Source: Sistotremastrum niveocremeum HHB9708 (Eukaryota; Basidiomycota; Agaricomycetes; Sistotremastrales; Sistotremastraceae). Taken from it: a stretch of 64,000 bases of DNA. The translations under genes were made by a program, and so were the position numbers. A model generated the notes under the pieces. It searched no databases, was not told where the DNA came from, and saw only the letters and a program-made list of their open reading frames with translations. The stretch covers positions 1,054,940 through 1,118,939 of the forward strand of contig KV419400.1 in the NCBI GenBank assembly GCA_001630475.1, written 5' to 3'. Below are positions 46,310 through 58,420 of this stretch, piece after piece (positions within the stretch are counted from its first letter, which is position 1; each line of letters starts with the position of its first letter).

Positions 46310-47373
46310 ATGGTGGATGCCGCAAGGCGAGAAGAGCTTGCACTTGCAAGGGCTAACAAAGAGCTCGACTACTGGGAACATATCGACTTCATGGATGACC
46401 CTAACCAACCTCACCAAGGCCCGCCCGACGACCTGCGCAGATCGAGCAGAAGGAGGCCCAGACGCGGTAGCTCCAGCTCTCGTGCATCTCGCACTCGAGG
46501 GTCGAGTATTACCAACGAACCAAACCTCCCTTTGTACAACCAGCCATCCTCGTCGTCCTCAGTAGCTCCCTATCCGCCGCCCCATTACGATCCCACGAGA
46601 CATCCGGCATTTCCTGGCCATCTCAATCTCCATGATCCCCACCAGAACTTTGGCCACCTGAGCCCATCACCCCTCGACTCGTCCTTATCAACCTTCCAGT
46701 GGCCTTCACCGGTCACTCCGGGAGGTCTACCTCCGGCGTGGTCACTCCAGCAGCCGAACATTGGCCAATATCCAGTTGACCCCCATGGCTTTCCTCATTT
46801 CCCTCCCCAGACCCAGCTTCCACCAATGCTGCCAGGAACACCGTCTCAGATTAACTTTCCAGTAATGCCACCACCGCCACCACCGCAACAACATCCGCAA
46901 CATCAACGTCGGCGACAGGCCTCCGCCGAGTCGAGTGATCCGCAGCAGGACGAGCCACAGGGAGACGCATTGGCGATAGCAGAGGAAAAGAGGAAACGCA
47001 ATACTCTGGCTTCAGGTGCGTGTCTTTAGTCCCGGAAACGCGGCCATTATCTGATGGACATTTAGCTCGCTTCAGGATCAAGAAAAAGCAGAGGTCCCTG
47101 AATCTTGAACGAACGGTATCGGACCTAGAAGGCAGAGCAGTAGAACTTGAGAAAGAGGCGTCTCAGCTTCGGAGTGAAAATGGATGGCTCAAAGAGATGG
47201 TGATCATGAAAGGGAGGCTGAATAGAGCTCAGAACCAAGAATTTTCGGCAGGCGAGACCAGTCGCCCCAGGAAAAAAACTCCTGAAGAGTCGGAAAGTGG
47301 AGGCTCCAGCGAGGAAGAATCTGAGCCTAGCGAGAAGGGCAAAGGGAAGCGACGCCAGAGATACAACAAGTAG
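46310..47373 (+). CDS. bZIP transcription factor
   Basis: The basic region reads EEKRKRNTLASARFRIKKKQ, with the NxxASxRFR core typical of the Neurospora CYS-3 / fission yeast Zip1 type, and a leucine zipper follows (LERTVSDLEGRAVELEKEAS). An intron with a GTGCGT donor splits the basic region at ASA/RFR. The N-terminal half is low-complexity and rich in Pro, His, Gln and Ser (PPPPPPQQHPQHQRRRQ), preceded by REELALARANKELDYWEHI. The tail is Glu/Ser/Lys-rich and ends KGKRRQRYNK. The start is uncertain: the ATG at 46310 is the first in frame, but an upstream exon in the 278 bp back to the NUDIX gene cannot be excluded. The CYS-3-like basic region hints at sulfur-metabolism control, as inference only. 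Confidence 0.85.
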
Positions 47374-47665
47374 TCGTCGGTGGATGTCAAGAGTGATGAC
47401 CGTGCATTCCTGAGAGCTTTCCCAGACCAGTATCCGTTCCTACCTTGTTCAGCCGTAGAGTTTTATTGCTAGACGCTGCATTTCGACGCCGCCAGAGTCG
47501 GAGTAGTATCCCAGAAAAGCAGCATCGTGACGGTCCCATGTTGAAGATCAAAACTCTCAGAGCCCCCTGAGCGTGGACTGAGTCCGAGTCAGTTGGGGAT
47601 GATGGGTAAACGGACAACCACAAACAAAGGAACCGAGTTCCGACAATGCCGAGAACACTCAAATC

Positions 47666-48065
47666 ATGTCGTTCGGTCGACCTCCGACGTTTTCGACGTT
47701 CCAACCCAATCCTCCTGACAGAGGGGCTTTTCCGCTTGACCATGAAGGTGGGAAAGTGTCTTTTCATTGAAGAGTATGAATTTAATGTCGGCTTTTCTGA
47801 AGGCGAATGCAAGGACCAGATGATGCGCTATCTTTCTTGCCTCAAGCTCAACTCAAACAGCTCGACGCCGTGTCGAGTGGAAAGCAAGACGTACTTGGAT
47901 TGCAGGATGAACAAGTAGGTCTTTTCGGTTTCAACCCTGCCCGAATGTCGAGTTGATTAGGTCAGGGGCTTGATGCAAAAGGAAGACTGGAAGAATCTGG
48001 GGTTGAATAATGTCGGACCTGAGTCGACAGGTGCTAAGGGCACCGTTGAGGAACGAGAAGGGTGA
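47666..48065 (+). CDS. COX19: COX19, twin CX9C cytochrome c oxidase assembly protein
   Basis: COX19 is a small intermembrane-space protein needed for copper delivery to cytochrome c oxidase. The start MSFGRPPTFSTFQPNPPDRG is characteristic. After an intron the CHCH fold shows CKDQMMRYLSC and CRVESKTYLDC, both exact CX9C. A second intron joins MNKGLMQKEDWKNLGLNN, and it ends GTVEEREG at 48065. The intron acceptor must be the second AG (GGTCAG) to keep the frame. Confidence 0.95.
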
Positions 48066-48743
48066 ACAGTGGAGGGTCCTGGTCGAGAGTGGCGTTCAGA
48101 AAGAGACGCGTCGAGTTGTGGATGTGGGAGAAGATGAGAAGGTCCGTCAGGCGCCTCGACGCTCCAGCCCAAGTGTGCGTACGGACGAGTGGATGGCATT
48201 CTAAGACGTGGGCGGCCTGGTGGAGCAGCGCGGTGTTTGGGTCCGGCCGCATGTAAGTGTTCCAAGTTACTCTACAGAGACTATTCCTTGTGGAGGTCGC
48301 TCAGGGCCCCTAATTCATCCATTCAGCGTCTGTCCAAAACGGCTGCGTCTATGCCGCACTAGAGCACAGAGACATGGGTCCAGGTGTTTGGCCCTTGTGG
48401 CCTGAGAGTTGTAGGGCGGTTGTCCAGGGCGTAATGCGACTGTTCTGTGATTCTAATGTTAACATGTTGCATCTCGTCGTCGCTCGGTCTAGTGCACAGT
48501 CCAGACGTTCATTGATAACAAAGTGATAGTGACCAAACGATCTTGGACAAACGTGTTTGAGGCTGAAAGAGCAAATGGCTGCCTTGTTCCAGAATGCAAT
48601 TGATGAGATCCAATCGACTCGGGAAGGGCTGCTTCCTAATTGTTGCCGGCCGCTTGACCGCGATCCAATATTATGCCTTGGCCCTTACAAGTTCCTATCC
48701 CCTCTGTCCCCCCTCTCTCCCATCTCGGCCATCTACCTCCATC
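48066..48743. other. intergenic region between COX19 and the STE20-type kinase
   Basis: This 678-bp region contains only short unconvincing frames on both strands. I see no tRNA, repeat or conserved motif. Confidence 0.4.
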
Positions 48744-50827
48744 ATGTCGTCGACAATATCGACAAACGCTGCTGCCATAACTCAAAAGTTCATCGGTGCC
48801 GTTGATGATGAATGGCAAATGTACAGGTCCGTGTCCTCGCCAGCAACCTCTTTTCAACATCCGAACGCATCTCTTTTTCAGCGACCATCCAGAGGACTAC
48901 ACTCTAGGGCCACCCATTGGCTTCGGTGCTTCGTCGACAGTCTATATCGCAGAGTATAGACCAAAGTCCAGCCGAGCGGCTCCGACGCCTTGCGCGCTCA
49001 AAGTGCTCGATCTGGACGCCCTGCCACCGAAAACATTATGGCTCCTGCGACGAGAAACACAATTGATGTCTCTATCCAAACATCCGAATGTCCTACGTGT
49101 CCGTGGCACATGGATGGAGGGATACAAACTATACATCGCAATGCGTCTCATGAAAAGTGGCAGTGTCGCCGACGTGATGCGCTATGGCTTCCCCGGAGGC
49201 GTCGAAGAAGAAGTGGCCAAATGTATCCTGAAACAAGCTCTCGAAGGGCTCAAGTGCGTTCTTTCACCCTGCTCGAGGTCACTGATCTGACGTCATCGAC
49301 GCTAGCTATCTACATGTCAACGGCTTCATCCATCGTGATCTCAAGGTTCGCGCCCCTTTCTGTTTGTAATCTGATAAAGACAACTGATCTCGCTTCATCA
49401 GGCAGCCAATCTCTTGATTGACGAGGATGGGACTGTTCTACTCGGTGACCTCGGCGTCGCTGTTTCGCTTTCGGACGAAGAAGAACCGCCTGCCCAGTCG
49501 AACCCGAAGAAGACCATGAACTTCGACGGTACCCTGGTCAATCCAAAAGTTGGCACTCGAGACCGAAAAACAAGACAGCGAGGCAAACGCCACTCATTTG
49601 TGGGCACGGTATGTCCTTTTTCTTCTGAGCTCAAATCGCTCCTAACCCTGGTATAGCCTTGTTGGATGGCGCCAGAAGTCATATCCCAAAAACAATACGA
49701 TCTCAAGGCGGACATCTGGTAAGAAAAACCTGCCACTCCTAACAGATCAAGTCTGACTCATTTCCGTGTAGGTCGTTTGGCATAACAGGTACAAACGATG
49801 GCTTCTGTTCTTCCAACCTTTCCCTAATGGGGATTTAATCTAGCTCTGGAACTGACTCAAGGGCGTGCGCCCCGTTCGCGTGAACCTCCTCATAAGGTTC
49901 TCATGAGAACGTGCGCATTCTTGGTCTTTCCAATCAAAGATCTCATTTTGATGACGTTTTCTTCAGTTTGAACGATGCTCCTCCGACTTTAGACCGCGAT
50001 GGCGGCCCTTTCAAATATTCCAAGTCCTTCCAGGATATGATTGAAATGTGTCTCGCAAAAGATCCGAGCAAAAGGTGTGACAGAACACGTTTATCACTTT
50101 TTCTCTTGCTCACCATGCTTCAGACCAACGGCCCATGAATTGCTGCAGACTCCATTTTTCAAGACTGCAAAAAGGAAATCATTCCTTGTAGGCACTATTT
50201 TGAGTGCGTACTATCCTACATATATGCGCTTTGCCACTCTCTGACACCAATCACAGAGGGTCTGCCACCCTTGGTCAACCGACAAGAACGACGTGAGCAT
50301 TTTCTCGTAATGATGAATGTATCATACTGATTTATGCCCCAGGTCGACAACCAACTATGCCAGCGACGCAAACCACAGACTCTTGGGATTTCTCTCAGTC
50401 ACAAACCACCTTAACATCTCAACTACGATCCTCGTCCATTCCACACATAACGAGCACTACCGGCAAAACAGCCAGTCCCGATTTAATCTCGGAACCTATC
50501 TTCGACGATGAAGAGGTTGCTCAGCTCAGCCTGTCCCCCTTGTCATCGACAATTCGACGCTCGACATTCCGAATCGTCGCTTCACCAATGGACGATGATC
50601 CGGTCTCGGATCCTGAAGATGCTTTCTCCCGAACTGCGGACGGGTTCCTGTCACCACCCATGAAAGACACACGACCTCCGTTGTCGCCTGCATTGTCTAA
50701 TCTATCTTCATTGTCTTCTTCGACAACAAGCTCAAGAACGGGTAGCGTACCGTCTTCTATTACGGGATCGCCGCATTCTGGTGGATTTTGGAAGAAACTC
50801 AAGAGTCGGAAGGGTCATTCAGGTTGA
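48744..50827 (+). CDS. STE20-family protein kinase (SPAK/OSR1/FRAY-like)
   Basis: The start MSSTISTNAAAITQKFIG at 48744 leads to DYTLGPPIGFGASSTVYIA (glycine loop), CALKVLDLD (catalytic Lys) and YLHVNGFIHRDLKAANLLID (HRD loop). LLGDLGVAV is the Mg-binding motif, DLG instead of DFG. An insertion in the activation segment (NPKKTMNFDGTLVNPKVGTR) precedes SFVGTPCWMAPEVISQKQYD, a GTPCWMAPEV signature of STE20 kinases. KDPSKRPTAHELLQTPFF marks the end of the kinase lobe. The C-terminal 180 residues are Ser/Thr/Pro-rich and end GFWKKLKSRKGHSG. The resemblance is to FRAY/SPAK-type kinases; the upstream partner is unknown. Many short introns are present. Confidence 0.9.
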
Positions 50828-51026
50828 AGGCGTGTTTCAGAATGATGCATCAATCATCTTGTATCTTTCTTGGGCGCCGAGTGCATTCATTGTAAATTAT
50901 TTCACTCTTGTAGATATACTTGCACAGCGCTTATGTACTAGTTGAAGCTCCCATTTATATGGGAAGTTATGCGAAGAAAGAGGACCCGCTCGTATCGATT
51001 GAGTCATAATGGGTGTGGGCAGGTAA

Positions 51027-51520
51027 TCAGACATCTTCTGGTCCTGAGCTTCCTGGTACCAGCTTGGGAAGAATAAAATGAGCACGAGCGCAAGCTCCAG
51101 GATAGCTCAACTCACAATACAGATGTTATTCCCGTTAAGAAGTGTCTGTCCCAACTTGGTTGATTTTCGACCTTCAGGCGTAATCTCACTGCAAGTAACA
51201 CAAGGTCTTCGATGAGTGAATGAAGGAGGCCAAGGAGCGCGTTCCAACGCACTATTCTGTCACATCCTCTAAAACCATATCTGATCAAGATGTAAGGAAG
51301 AACGTTAGACAACCAAAGGCGAGAGTCAAGGCAATGCCACGCACTAACGAAATCGTCGAAACCGAGCAAAGTTCCCGTGAACTCGCGCTCAGTTTTCATG
51401 ACCACCCAGATACGCGATCCAATGCATTTGTCGATCAGTTCTGTTGCAGACAGAGTTGAGAAACCAGGATCTTCGTAACGAGAACCACCATGGACCTAGC
51501 GGTAAGATTTGTGAAGCCAT
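51027..51520 (-). CDS. LSM5: U6 snRNA-associated Sm-like protein LSm5
   Basis: LSm5 is a subunit of the LSm2-8 ring on U6 snRNA and of the cytoplasmic LSm1-7 decay ring. The spliced protein reads MASQILPLELIDKCIGSRIW, VVMKTEREFTGTLLGFDDFV, NMVLEDVTEYEITPEGRKST and KLGQTLLNGNNICI, ending LVPGSSGPEDV. The Sm1 motif and the Sm2 motif (LNGNNICILVPG) are clear. Four introns cut a protein of under 100 residues. The first intron starts with a GTCCATG donor at 51495, directly after ILPLE begins, and the third coding exon is only about 34 nt long. It is convergent with the kinase gene. Confidence 0.93.
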
Positions 51521-51798
51521 CCCGGCTCGAACTTGGAGGGCTCGCGGGCGCCTATAGGAGGCGTTTGCTCAAGACTTTTCGGAAAAGTGGCAAGATGAAC
51601 AGTGTCGAATGAATTTCTTGATAGTTTTAAGACATAACTTCCGGAGGTCGAACGACAATGTATCTTTATTTTAAGTATGAAGAAAGAGTACTAGAGAGAG
51701 ACAAATTGACAAGCTGCGAAAGTCGTGACCGGGATCGATTAATCTCGTAAGGTGTGCCGATGACGAAGCCCAAGAAGGCATACTCCTCCAATGTACAA

Positions 51799-53673
51799 CT
51801 ACCTTCCGAAGCTGAACCCTCCTTGGGGAGCGCTGATGTCGCTGTGGAACTGTAACGACCAAATATTAAATAGAGGGAAAAAATAGCAGCTGGGATACTC
51901 ACAGCAAACTGGCCGGTCTGATCGACGGTAGGCGCGCTCATGCCAGCATCGACTTCTTCCTCATCAGGGAAGTATTTATCCATGATGTTATATGCCTTTT
52001 TGTAGATCTCCAAGTTGTCGTGCTGTTGGAGATTGTGAATGGTGACCATTCCACCGGCCTCTTCGACATAGAGGGCGTATTGGTTGACGGCACCGGGGCC
52101 GGCAGCTGCCTTATCCATTTCCCCAATCTTGAGGATGTTGTCCAGACCATCAAGGGCAACCTGGATGATCTTGTTGTCCATCATGTTCAACAAGTCACAA
52201 AGAGGCTTGATGCAGCCCTGAGAAACGAGATATCGAATCTGCGAAGGTTCCTGCAAGCCTCCAGATGTGGCATTGGAAAGTGCCCAACAAGCTTCTTTCT
52301 TCGTCTTGAAATCCGCATTCTGGAGAATGTTGATAAGAGGAGGAATAATATTGGCATCGATGATGGCTTGGATCTGATGGGGGGAACCAGCGGTGATGTT
52401 GGAGATGGTCCAGCAGGCCTCTTTGCGAATGCCTTCCTTAGGGGATGAGAGTAAAGAGAGCAATGCGGGGAGGGCACCGGCGGCGATGACAACCTGGGTT
52501 TGGAGGTCATCACCAGTGACAATGTTACCAACGGAGCGCAATGCCGGGGTCTGCACCGAGGTGGAGTTGTGCATAAGCAGATCGACGAGGCGTCTACAAA
52601 CACCGGATTCAATGACAGCTTGGATCTTGTCATTTGAACCGTCAGACAGATAAGAGATGGCCCAGCAGGCATCGATGAGCACTTCGTCATCCAAAGAGTA
52701 GATCAGTTTGGTCAGTACTGTCAAAGCGGGAGAAATCTAGACCAAAGTCAGAACAATAAGGACGGTCGAAGGTTGCTACGCACCAAATCCCATTCCGGTT
52801 GCGGTTGTTTACCACGACAGAAGTTGCTCAGGGTCCAAGTAGCATTTCGAAGCATGCTGAGCTTGTGATTTTCAGTCAGAAGTGCCAGGAGAGGCCGGAG
52901 GGCACCCTGTTGGAGAACATAGTCTCTGCACTGAGGACTATCACCAGCGATGTTACCGAGGGCCCAAACTGCTTGTTCACGGACATCGAGAACAGGTGAG
53001 GAGAGGAGATTAATGAATTCGGGAACCGCGCCAGCATTGATCACGATCTGAGTATGATCTGCAGTACCAGATGCGATGTTTGTTAAAGCCCAGGCAGCCT
53101 CAAACTTGATTGATACGGTAGTTCAGCAAAACGAAAAGGGCGAGAGTCAATCGAACAAGATACCTGAATCATAGCATTGCTTCCCTTCAAGAATTCAACG
53201 AAACGAGGAACCACACCGCACTCGATAACGCGTTCTATCGGCGGGTTCTTTTCCTTTGAGAGCAGTTTACGGAATTTAGTTGTGGCATCGAGTTGACGCT
53301 CTTGATCATCAGAAAACACGCCACCAATCATCTCCTGGGCGAGCTAGAAGACAAGCAGCACGATGAGGAGGTGGCATCGAGAGCATGCAAAGAGTAACGT
53401 ACTGGTGGATCCCAGTTGGTCGATGGACCTTCTTCATCTGAGTCGGGGCCAGTCGAAGGCAAAAAGTTGCGACGTTTTGAGATGTTCTCCTCGCGTTTCT
53501 GTCTTCTGATTTCGACTTGAGCCTCTTCGCGACGACGCCTGAGATCATCAGGCTTGACGGCCCCTTTGGCCTTGTAGTCTGGATTGGGAAGAGCGTGAGC
53601 GTCGTTCAACGACGAACACGAAGAAGTAAAGTAACGCACTGGAACGTCTATGGTCCATGTTTCGTGAGTCCAT
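51799..53673 (-). CDS. SRP1: importin (karyopherin) alpha
   Basis: Importin alpha is the adaptor that carries NLS cargo to importin beta. The start [20 protein letters not shown] spans the first intron and begins the basic importin-beta-binding domain ([20 protein letters not shown]). Armadillo repeats follow with the NLS-pocket tryptophans, for example [68 protein letters not shown] and [20 protein letters not shown]. The C-terminus reads [13 protein letters not shown] and ends in the last small exon [16 protein letters not shown] at 51799. Several introns are present. Length and repeat order are normal for the family. Confidence 0.96.
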
Positions 53674-54134
53674 GGTCAGAATTTGGTATCGAAGATGTGG
53701 TAGAAAGAGAAGAGGATGAGTCGACGCGCCGTGGTTGATGGGCACAAGACAAACAAAAGACAAACCCTATCTCAATTTTTTCTACACGGTGTCGCTACCA
53801 ATGCCACCCAGCCCGTCACGACCGCCACACCCTGCAACATAGACATGGTGATAATATGTATCTTATTGTCCTTGATATTTCTCTTACTACAAGAATTGAA
53901 GCGCGTAACGAAAATAAGCGAATTACGAAGCAAGCTAATCAATCCGAATAGCACGCTCGAATACCGGTACCTTGTCAATGCAGGGTTCTGATCACTGTCC
54001 CAAGACCATTTATATCCCTATCTTATCCTACCATCATCATCCACGACTAGAAGGCCAGCCATGAGCTATCCAAACTCCGAAACAGACCTGACCTCGGAGG
54101 CTATGCCCGACCCCGAAGCCCTCACTCGTCCCCG
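53674..54134. other. divergent intergenic region between importin alpha and the Zn2Cys6 regulator
   Basis: This 461-bp spacer contains no supported gene. An ATG at 54061 opens a short frame (MSYPNSETDLTSE) that runs out of frame with the zinc cluster, so it is more likely leader sequence with an upstream open frame. Confidence 0.4.
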
Positions 54135-56941
54135 ATGCCGAAGGTAACAGGCCCAAGTCCAAGCAGCTCTTCTTCGCCTGCCACGTCCGTCTTAAGGAGA
54201 AACCAAGCCTGCCATCAGTGCAGAAAACGTAAACTAGTCAGTTCTTTCTTCCAGTCATGCGAAAACGCGATTCTGAGCAGTTGACTTGTAGAAATGGTAA
54301 TGTCTTATATGTTGATCAGATCGCATCGAATTCACCTCGAAGCGCATACAATACAGTGACGCTACGAAGCCTTGCGCGACCTGTCGTCGTTCGCATAAAA
54401 ACGCACTTGCACACGCCGAACCAGGAGTCGTTGTTCCACCTGAGCCAGTCTGCACCTATGATGAAGCTACTACAACGCATGCATCGACTCATGATGGGCC
54501 CAAGAGTCGATACGAACGATTAGAGAACAGAATCAGTGAGCCCTTGCTCCTTACTCCAGAGTCGTTCACTCATTAGACTCAAAGATGAACTTGAATCTCT
54601 GCTTCGACAGCAGGATGATGGCACCGGGCAGTCCCCTCCGCAGCAACATACCCCCGCTTCCGTTGGGTCATCCATAGCGCATTCACCCCAGAATCCACTG
54701 CCAACAGCGAGCAATTCACCAACATCCACAGAGAACACTTTTGTGAATGTCCCGCCGCTTCAGTACTCTGCCATGCCTAGTACAACCATGAGCGATCCCG
54801 TCCTTATGGGCGCCGCATCGGCCTTCCCTCCCCCGTATCCCAATTTGCCTCCCGCAGCTGATCCCCTGCCCACCGTCATCTCGCATCCGCCCCACCAAGT
54901 CCCTACTCCCCCGCAAGAGGACATGGGCTTTCTTTTCGAGCTGCTATGGCCAAGTTGGCCGGCACGCCTCCCGCCTCCAGATCTTCTGCATCACTTGTAA
55001 GACATAATATGGTTCTCTCTTCCGCGGGATTTATTCGCTGTGTTTCAGAGTCGATGTTTTCTTCAATGTTCACCCCCATGCAAACCGTATACTTCATAGA
55101 TCTACTTTCCAGGCTGCATTATCTTTATCTCCCACCTCGCCCGACTTTCCCCGACTCTGTGTTCTACACGCTATATGCGCAGCCGCTTCTTTCTACACCA
55201 CTCTAGTCCGACAACCCCCCTTACCAGATTGGCAAAAACAGCCTTACAGTAATTACTCTTTCTACCACTACTGCCTCTGATTCACGCGAATTATATTCTA
55301 GAACTAATATTTCGAAGGCTTAATGATGAACCATCGTTCGGAGAATTACATGCTCGATATGCGCACGAGGCACAAGGAGAGGCTGTCCAGGCTGGACACA
55401 TCTTCGAAACCGTTCAATGTAAGCTCGAATATAATAAACTCCTGTTGGATTCTCATTTCTCTTTAGCCGATGTCATACTGAGCTGGTTCTATTTTACACA
55501 TGGAAAGTGAGTAAACAGTATGCGGGCCTGTGCTTAATGAACCTGACACCTCTGTCAAGATGGGTTGAAGTATGGGTGGCATCTGGTGATGCTATTAGAA
55601 ATACGATCCCTCTGGGTTTGCACCTCACTGATCCCACTACTTCCTTTGTCAGAGGGGGAAAGCGGATCACATTGCTTCCCCCTGCGAAGGATTCAGTTGA
55701 GGATGAAACCCGCAGATCGACTTTCTGGCTCGCCTATGCTGTCGAGCGTTTCCAAGCTGTTGGAAACGGCTGGGCAACGAGTGTTGATGACAAAAGTATT
55801 TCTCAAACATTCCCAGCCCTCCTGGACAACTTTCAGCGCGGAGTTCGTAAAACTGTTCCATACCACGCCAATCATTCTAATATGTGTGCAGATCGGAGTC
55901 CCACTAAAAGGACGACAAAGGATGAACTCCAAGGATATTCTGACATACCATCCGGTGGACCAAACAGACTCATTCACCCTCTACGTCAAATCAAGTATAT
56001 TGTTATCGCGCGTCAAGAACTTTAATAGCAGTTTCCCCCTAAACCAAGAGGCGTTGGATAGCCTCGCCGCCCCTGATCAACATCCTCAACATGTCGATCC
56101 TAGATCTACTGCCGAATTCCAAAAAATAGAAGCCCAAATTTGGGCCTTCCGCCTGAATGTTCCAAATCACCTGCGAAATCCCATCGTTAATAACACTGTG
56201 GATGGTCATTTGTTGGCGGCATACTTTACGCAGTATACGTACGGCCCTTATATTCCCTCTTTTTAGCAAAGATCTCATTGGCCTGTCGCAGATCTATCAT
56301 CCTCTTGCATAATCCGCATACAGACCATCGAGACATCACTTGTGTCTCTACTCAAAAAATTCTCACAGCTGTCCGCGGGACCTTGGAATACGTCTATGCT
56401 CTGTGTAATACTAGTTTTGACTTGACATTGCTCGATCCTTCTATTTCTGTGAGCCTATAAGCGATGTATTTGTTTCTATTAAGACTAATCGACCCTTCTT
56501 CAGACTTCTTTCCTCATGGCTGCGACAGAGATTATTCGTATTGCCAGAGCTCGTAAGGAAGCCGGCCTAATGGAAGAAGCATTATCTATGAGAAATGATT
56601 TTGATGTTATTAAATATGCCATGTCGAGGATGGCAGAACGTCTTCCAATTGCTGGTGAGAACTTTCATTCTTTGTCTTGATCGAGGACACCTGACAACCT
56701 CTTGAAGCTCGTCATGTCGCTATGATCGATCGCTCACTCGAAGAATTTGAGGCGCCAGTGGGAGCAGTCATGGGTGCCATTGAAGACTTTGAAAATGCCT
56801 GCCGGACTGATGTTCAAGGCGCGGCTGCCGACACGTATGTCTTCCTCTCGTCCTCGCTTCTTGTAATGCTGACAATTTGTTCGCAGCTTTGTACCGTTCC
56901 ATACTTATGCTATCCTCCAAGACGCCACGACTCCAAATTAA
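54135..56941 (+). CDS. Zn2Cys6 fungal-specific transcription factor
   Basis: The start MPKVTGPSPSSSSSPATSVL at 54135 leads to the zinc cluster RRNQACHQCRKRKLKC, DATKPCATCRRSHKNALA and EPVCTYDE. The cluster is assembled from three exons, of which the middle one is only the five bases AAATG (54292-54296). A coiled coil (LKDELESLLRQQDD) and a Pro/Ser/Thr-rich linker follow. The fungal-specific regulatory domain (about 54950-56940) reads VDVFFNVHPHANRILHRSTF, LSWFYFTHGKWVEVWVASGD and TRRSTFWLAYAVERFQAVGN, ending FVPFHTYAILQDATTPN. All later introns join in frame by GT-AG. The join near 54535-54577, between ENRI and the coiled coil, does not. The target genes are unknown; prephenate dehydratase lies next on the same strand. 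Confidence 0.85.
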
Positions 56942-57114
56942 TAGATTTTTTACGGTCTTCTTCCAGTCTTCGATAATTTCGTATAAATGTCTGTACTCTA
57001 GCACTATGTATGTAACCGATATAAACTATAGACTTCGAGGGTTCGACATCGGCCGATGAATTCCGCCACCACCGCTGGAGCCGAACAGCACTCTATGCTG
57101 AACGCTGAGCGTCC

Positions 57115-58242
57115 ATGGCACCTAGCACATCGCCCAGGCTAGCATATCTAGGCCCTGAAGGCACATATACTCATCAAGTAAGTGTCCGTTATTGAAGCAG
57201 CCTCGCTGAAGATTCTGAGATTTCTCGAAGGCAGCGTGGGACAGATTTAGAGATACCGTTCATTACACCCCGTATGCGTCAATTCAAGGTCTCGTTTATT
57301 CCACCACCTTGGACCTTGTGCTGATATATTGGACAGACACATTCAACTCACTATCTAGCGAGAATCCTTTCGCTGTCATCCCTTTGGAAAACTCTACGTA
57401 TGGCTCGGTGACGGAGTCGTACTCCGTGCTTCAGTCTCGGCGGTTTGAGAAGGACGCATACGTTCGAGGCGTCACCTCGCTAGCAATATCGCATTGCCTG
57501 ACGGTCCGCAAGGGAACAAAGATGGGAGACATCAAACGAGTAATGAGTCATGAGCAGGTAAGCTATATTCTTATGTCTATCGCCAAGTCCCCCGTAGATC
57601 TAATACCTCCTCGACAGGCCCTGGGACAATGCCAGGGTTTTCTCTCGCGATGTCTTCCGAACGCAGAACTCATACGCACGCCCTCGACAGCCGCAGCAGC
57701 GCAGGCGTTGTTGAACGACGACGAGAGACCGCGGGAAAGCGCGGCCATCTGTTCCTCCATATGCAGCATCGCGTTTGAGGATTTGGAGATTTTGCAGGAG
57801 GGTGTTCAGGATGACGTGTGTACGCAATTTTCCCCTCTTGTCGTCAAGACTGCCGACCAAGTTATTTCTAGCAAACCGGACACGTTTCATGATTTTGGCT
57901 TCGTCGGCGTCTGTTCCACTTCCTCGATCTCATGAGAGTGATCCGTCAGCATTCCGCGGACTTCTTCGTCTATCAGCTCCCCAAGGGTGCAGGGACGAAG
58001 GTTTGTCAGTGCTGGAACTACTTACTGCACTTGATTTGCGAGTCATGAAGATCGACAGGCGAGCGAAAATATGTGCTTCGCCATTCCATGACGAATATAT
58101 CGTCGAAGTGACGAAAAAGCGTGCTGACTCCACTAACCTCGTGAATGGCATCAGCAAACTGACATGGGAAAAAGAGATCCAGGGAGCTATAGATAGAGTA
58201 CGTGACTTGGGTGGAGAGGTCTGTGTTCTTGGATTATGGTAG
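57115..58242 (+). CDS. PHA2: prephenate dehydratase
   Basis: This enzyme makes phenylpyruvate from prephenate, the committed step to phenylalanine. The start MAPSTSPRLAYLGPEGTYTH at 57115 leads to ENPFAVIPLENSTYGSVTES and SHCLTVRKGTKMGDIKRVMS. An intron follows HEQ, then ALGQCQGFLSRCLPNAELI, STAAAAQALLND and the catalytic TRF motif in SNRTRFMILASS (GTACGC donor just upstream). The C-terminal ACT region reads GLSVLELLTALDLRVMKIDR. The ESRP motif of phenylalanine-regulated enzymes appears as IDRR, so feedback control may differ. It ends LGGEVCVLGLW at 58242. Confidence 0.92.
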
Positions 58243-58420
58243 TGCTTTGTAGACCGGCGATTAAACAGAAATTCGTTGATATAATGTTTTGCCGGCCGGA
58301 GTCCGTGCGCCGATCTCTTGTTTCGGCACGCCATGACGAAGAGCGGACACGGAATGCCTTTACCACATCGCGAGTGTTTCTGGAACAAACTGTCAAGCTG
58401 TCCTAGCCCTCTGCCTCCGT

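Noticed and set aside
47957-48265. 102-codon frame on the minus strand
   Set aside because: It overlaps the last COX19 exon and is Pro/His/Arg-rich, a common antisense artefact.
54061-54160. ATG at 54061 as start of the first Zn2Cys6 gene
   Set aside because: Its frame does not lead into RRNQACHQC, whereas the ATG at 54135 reads straight through MPKVTGPSPSSSSS into the zinc cluster.
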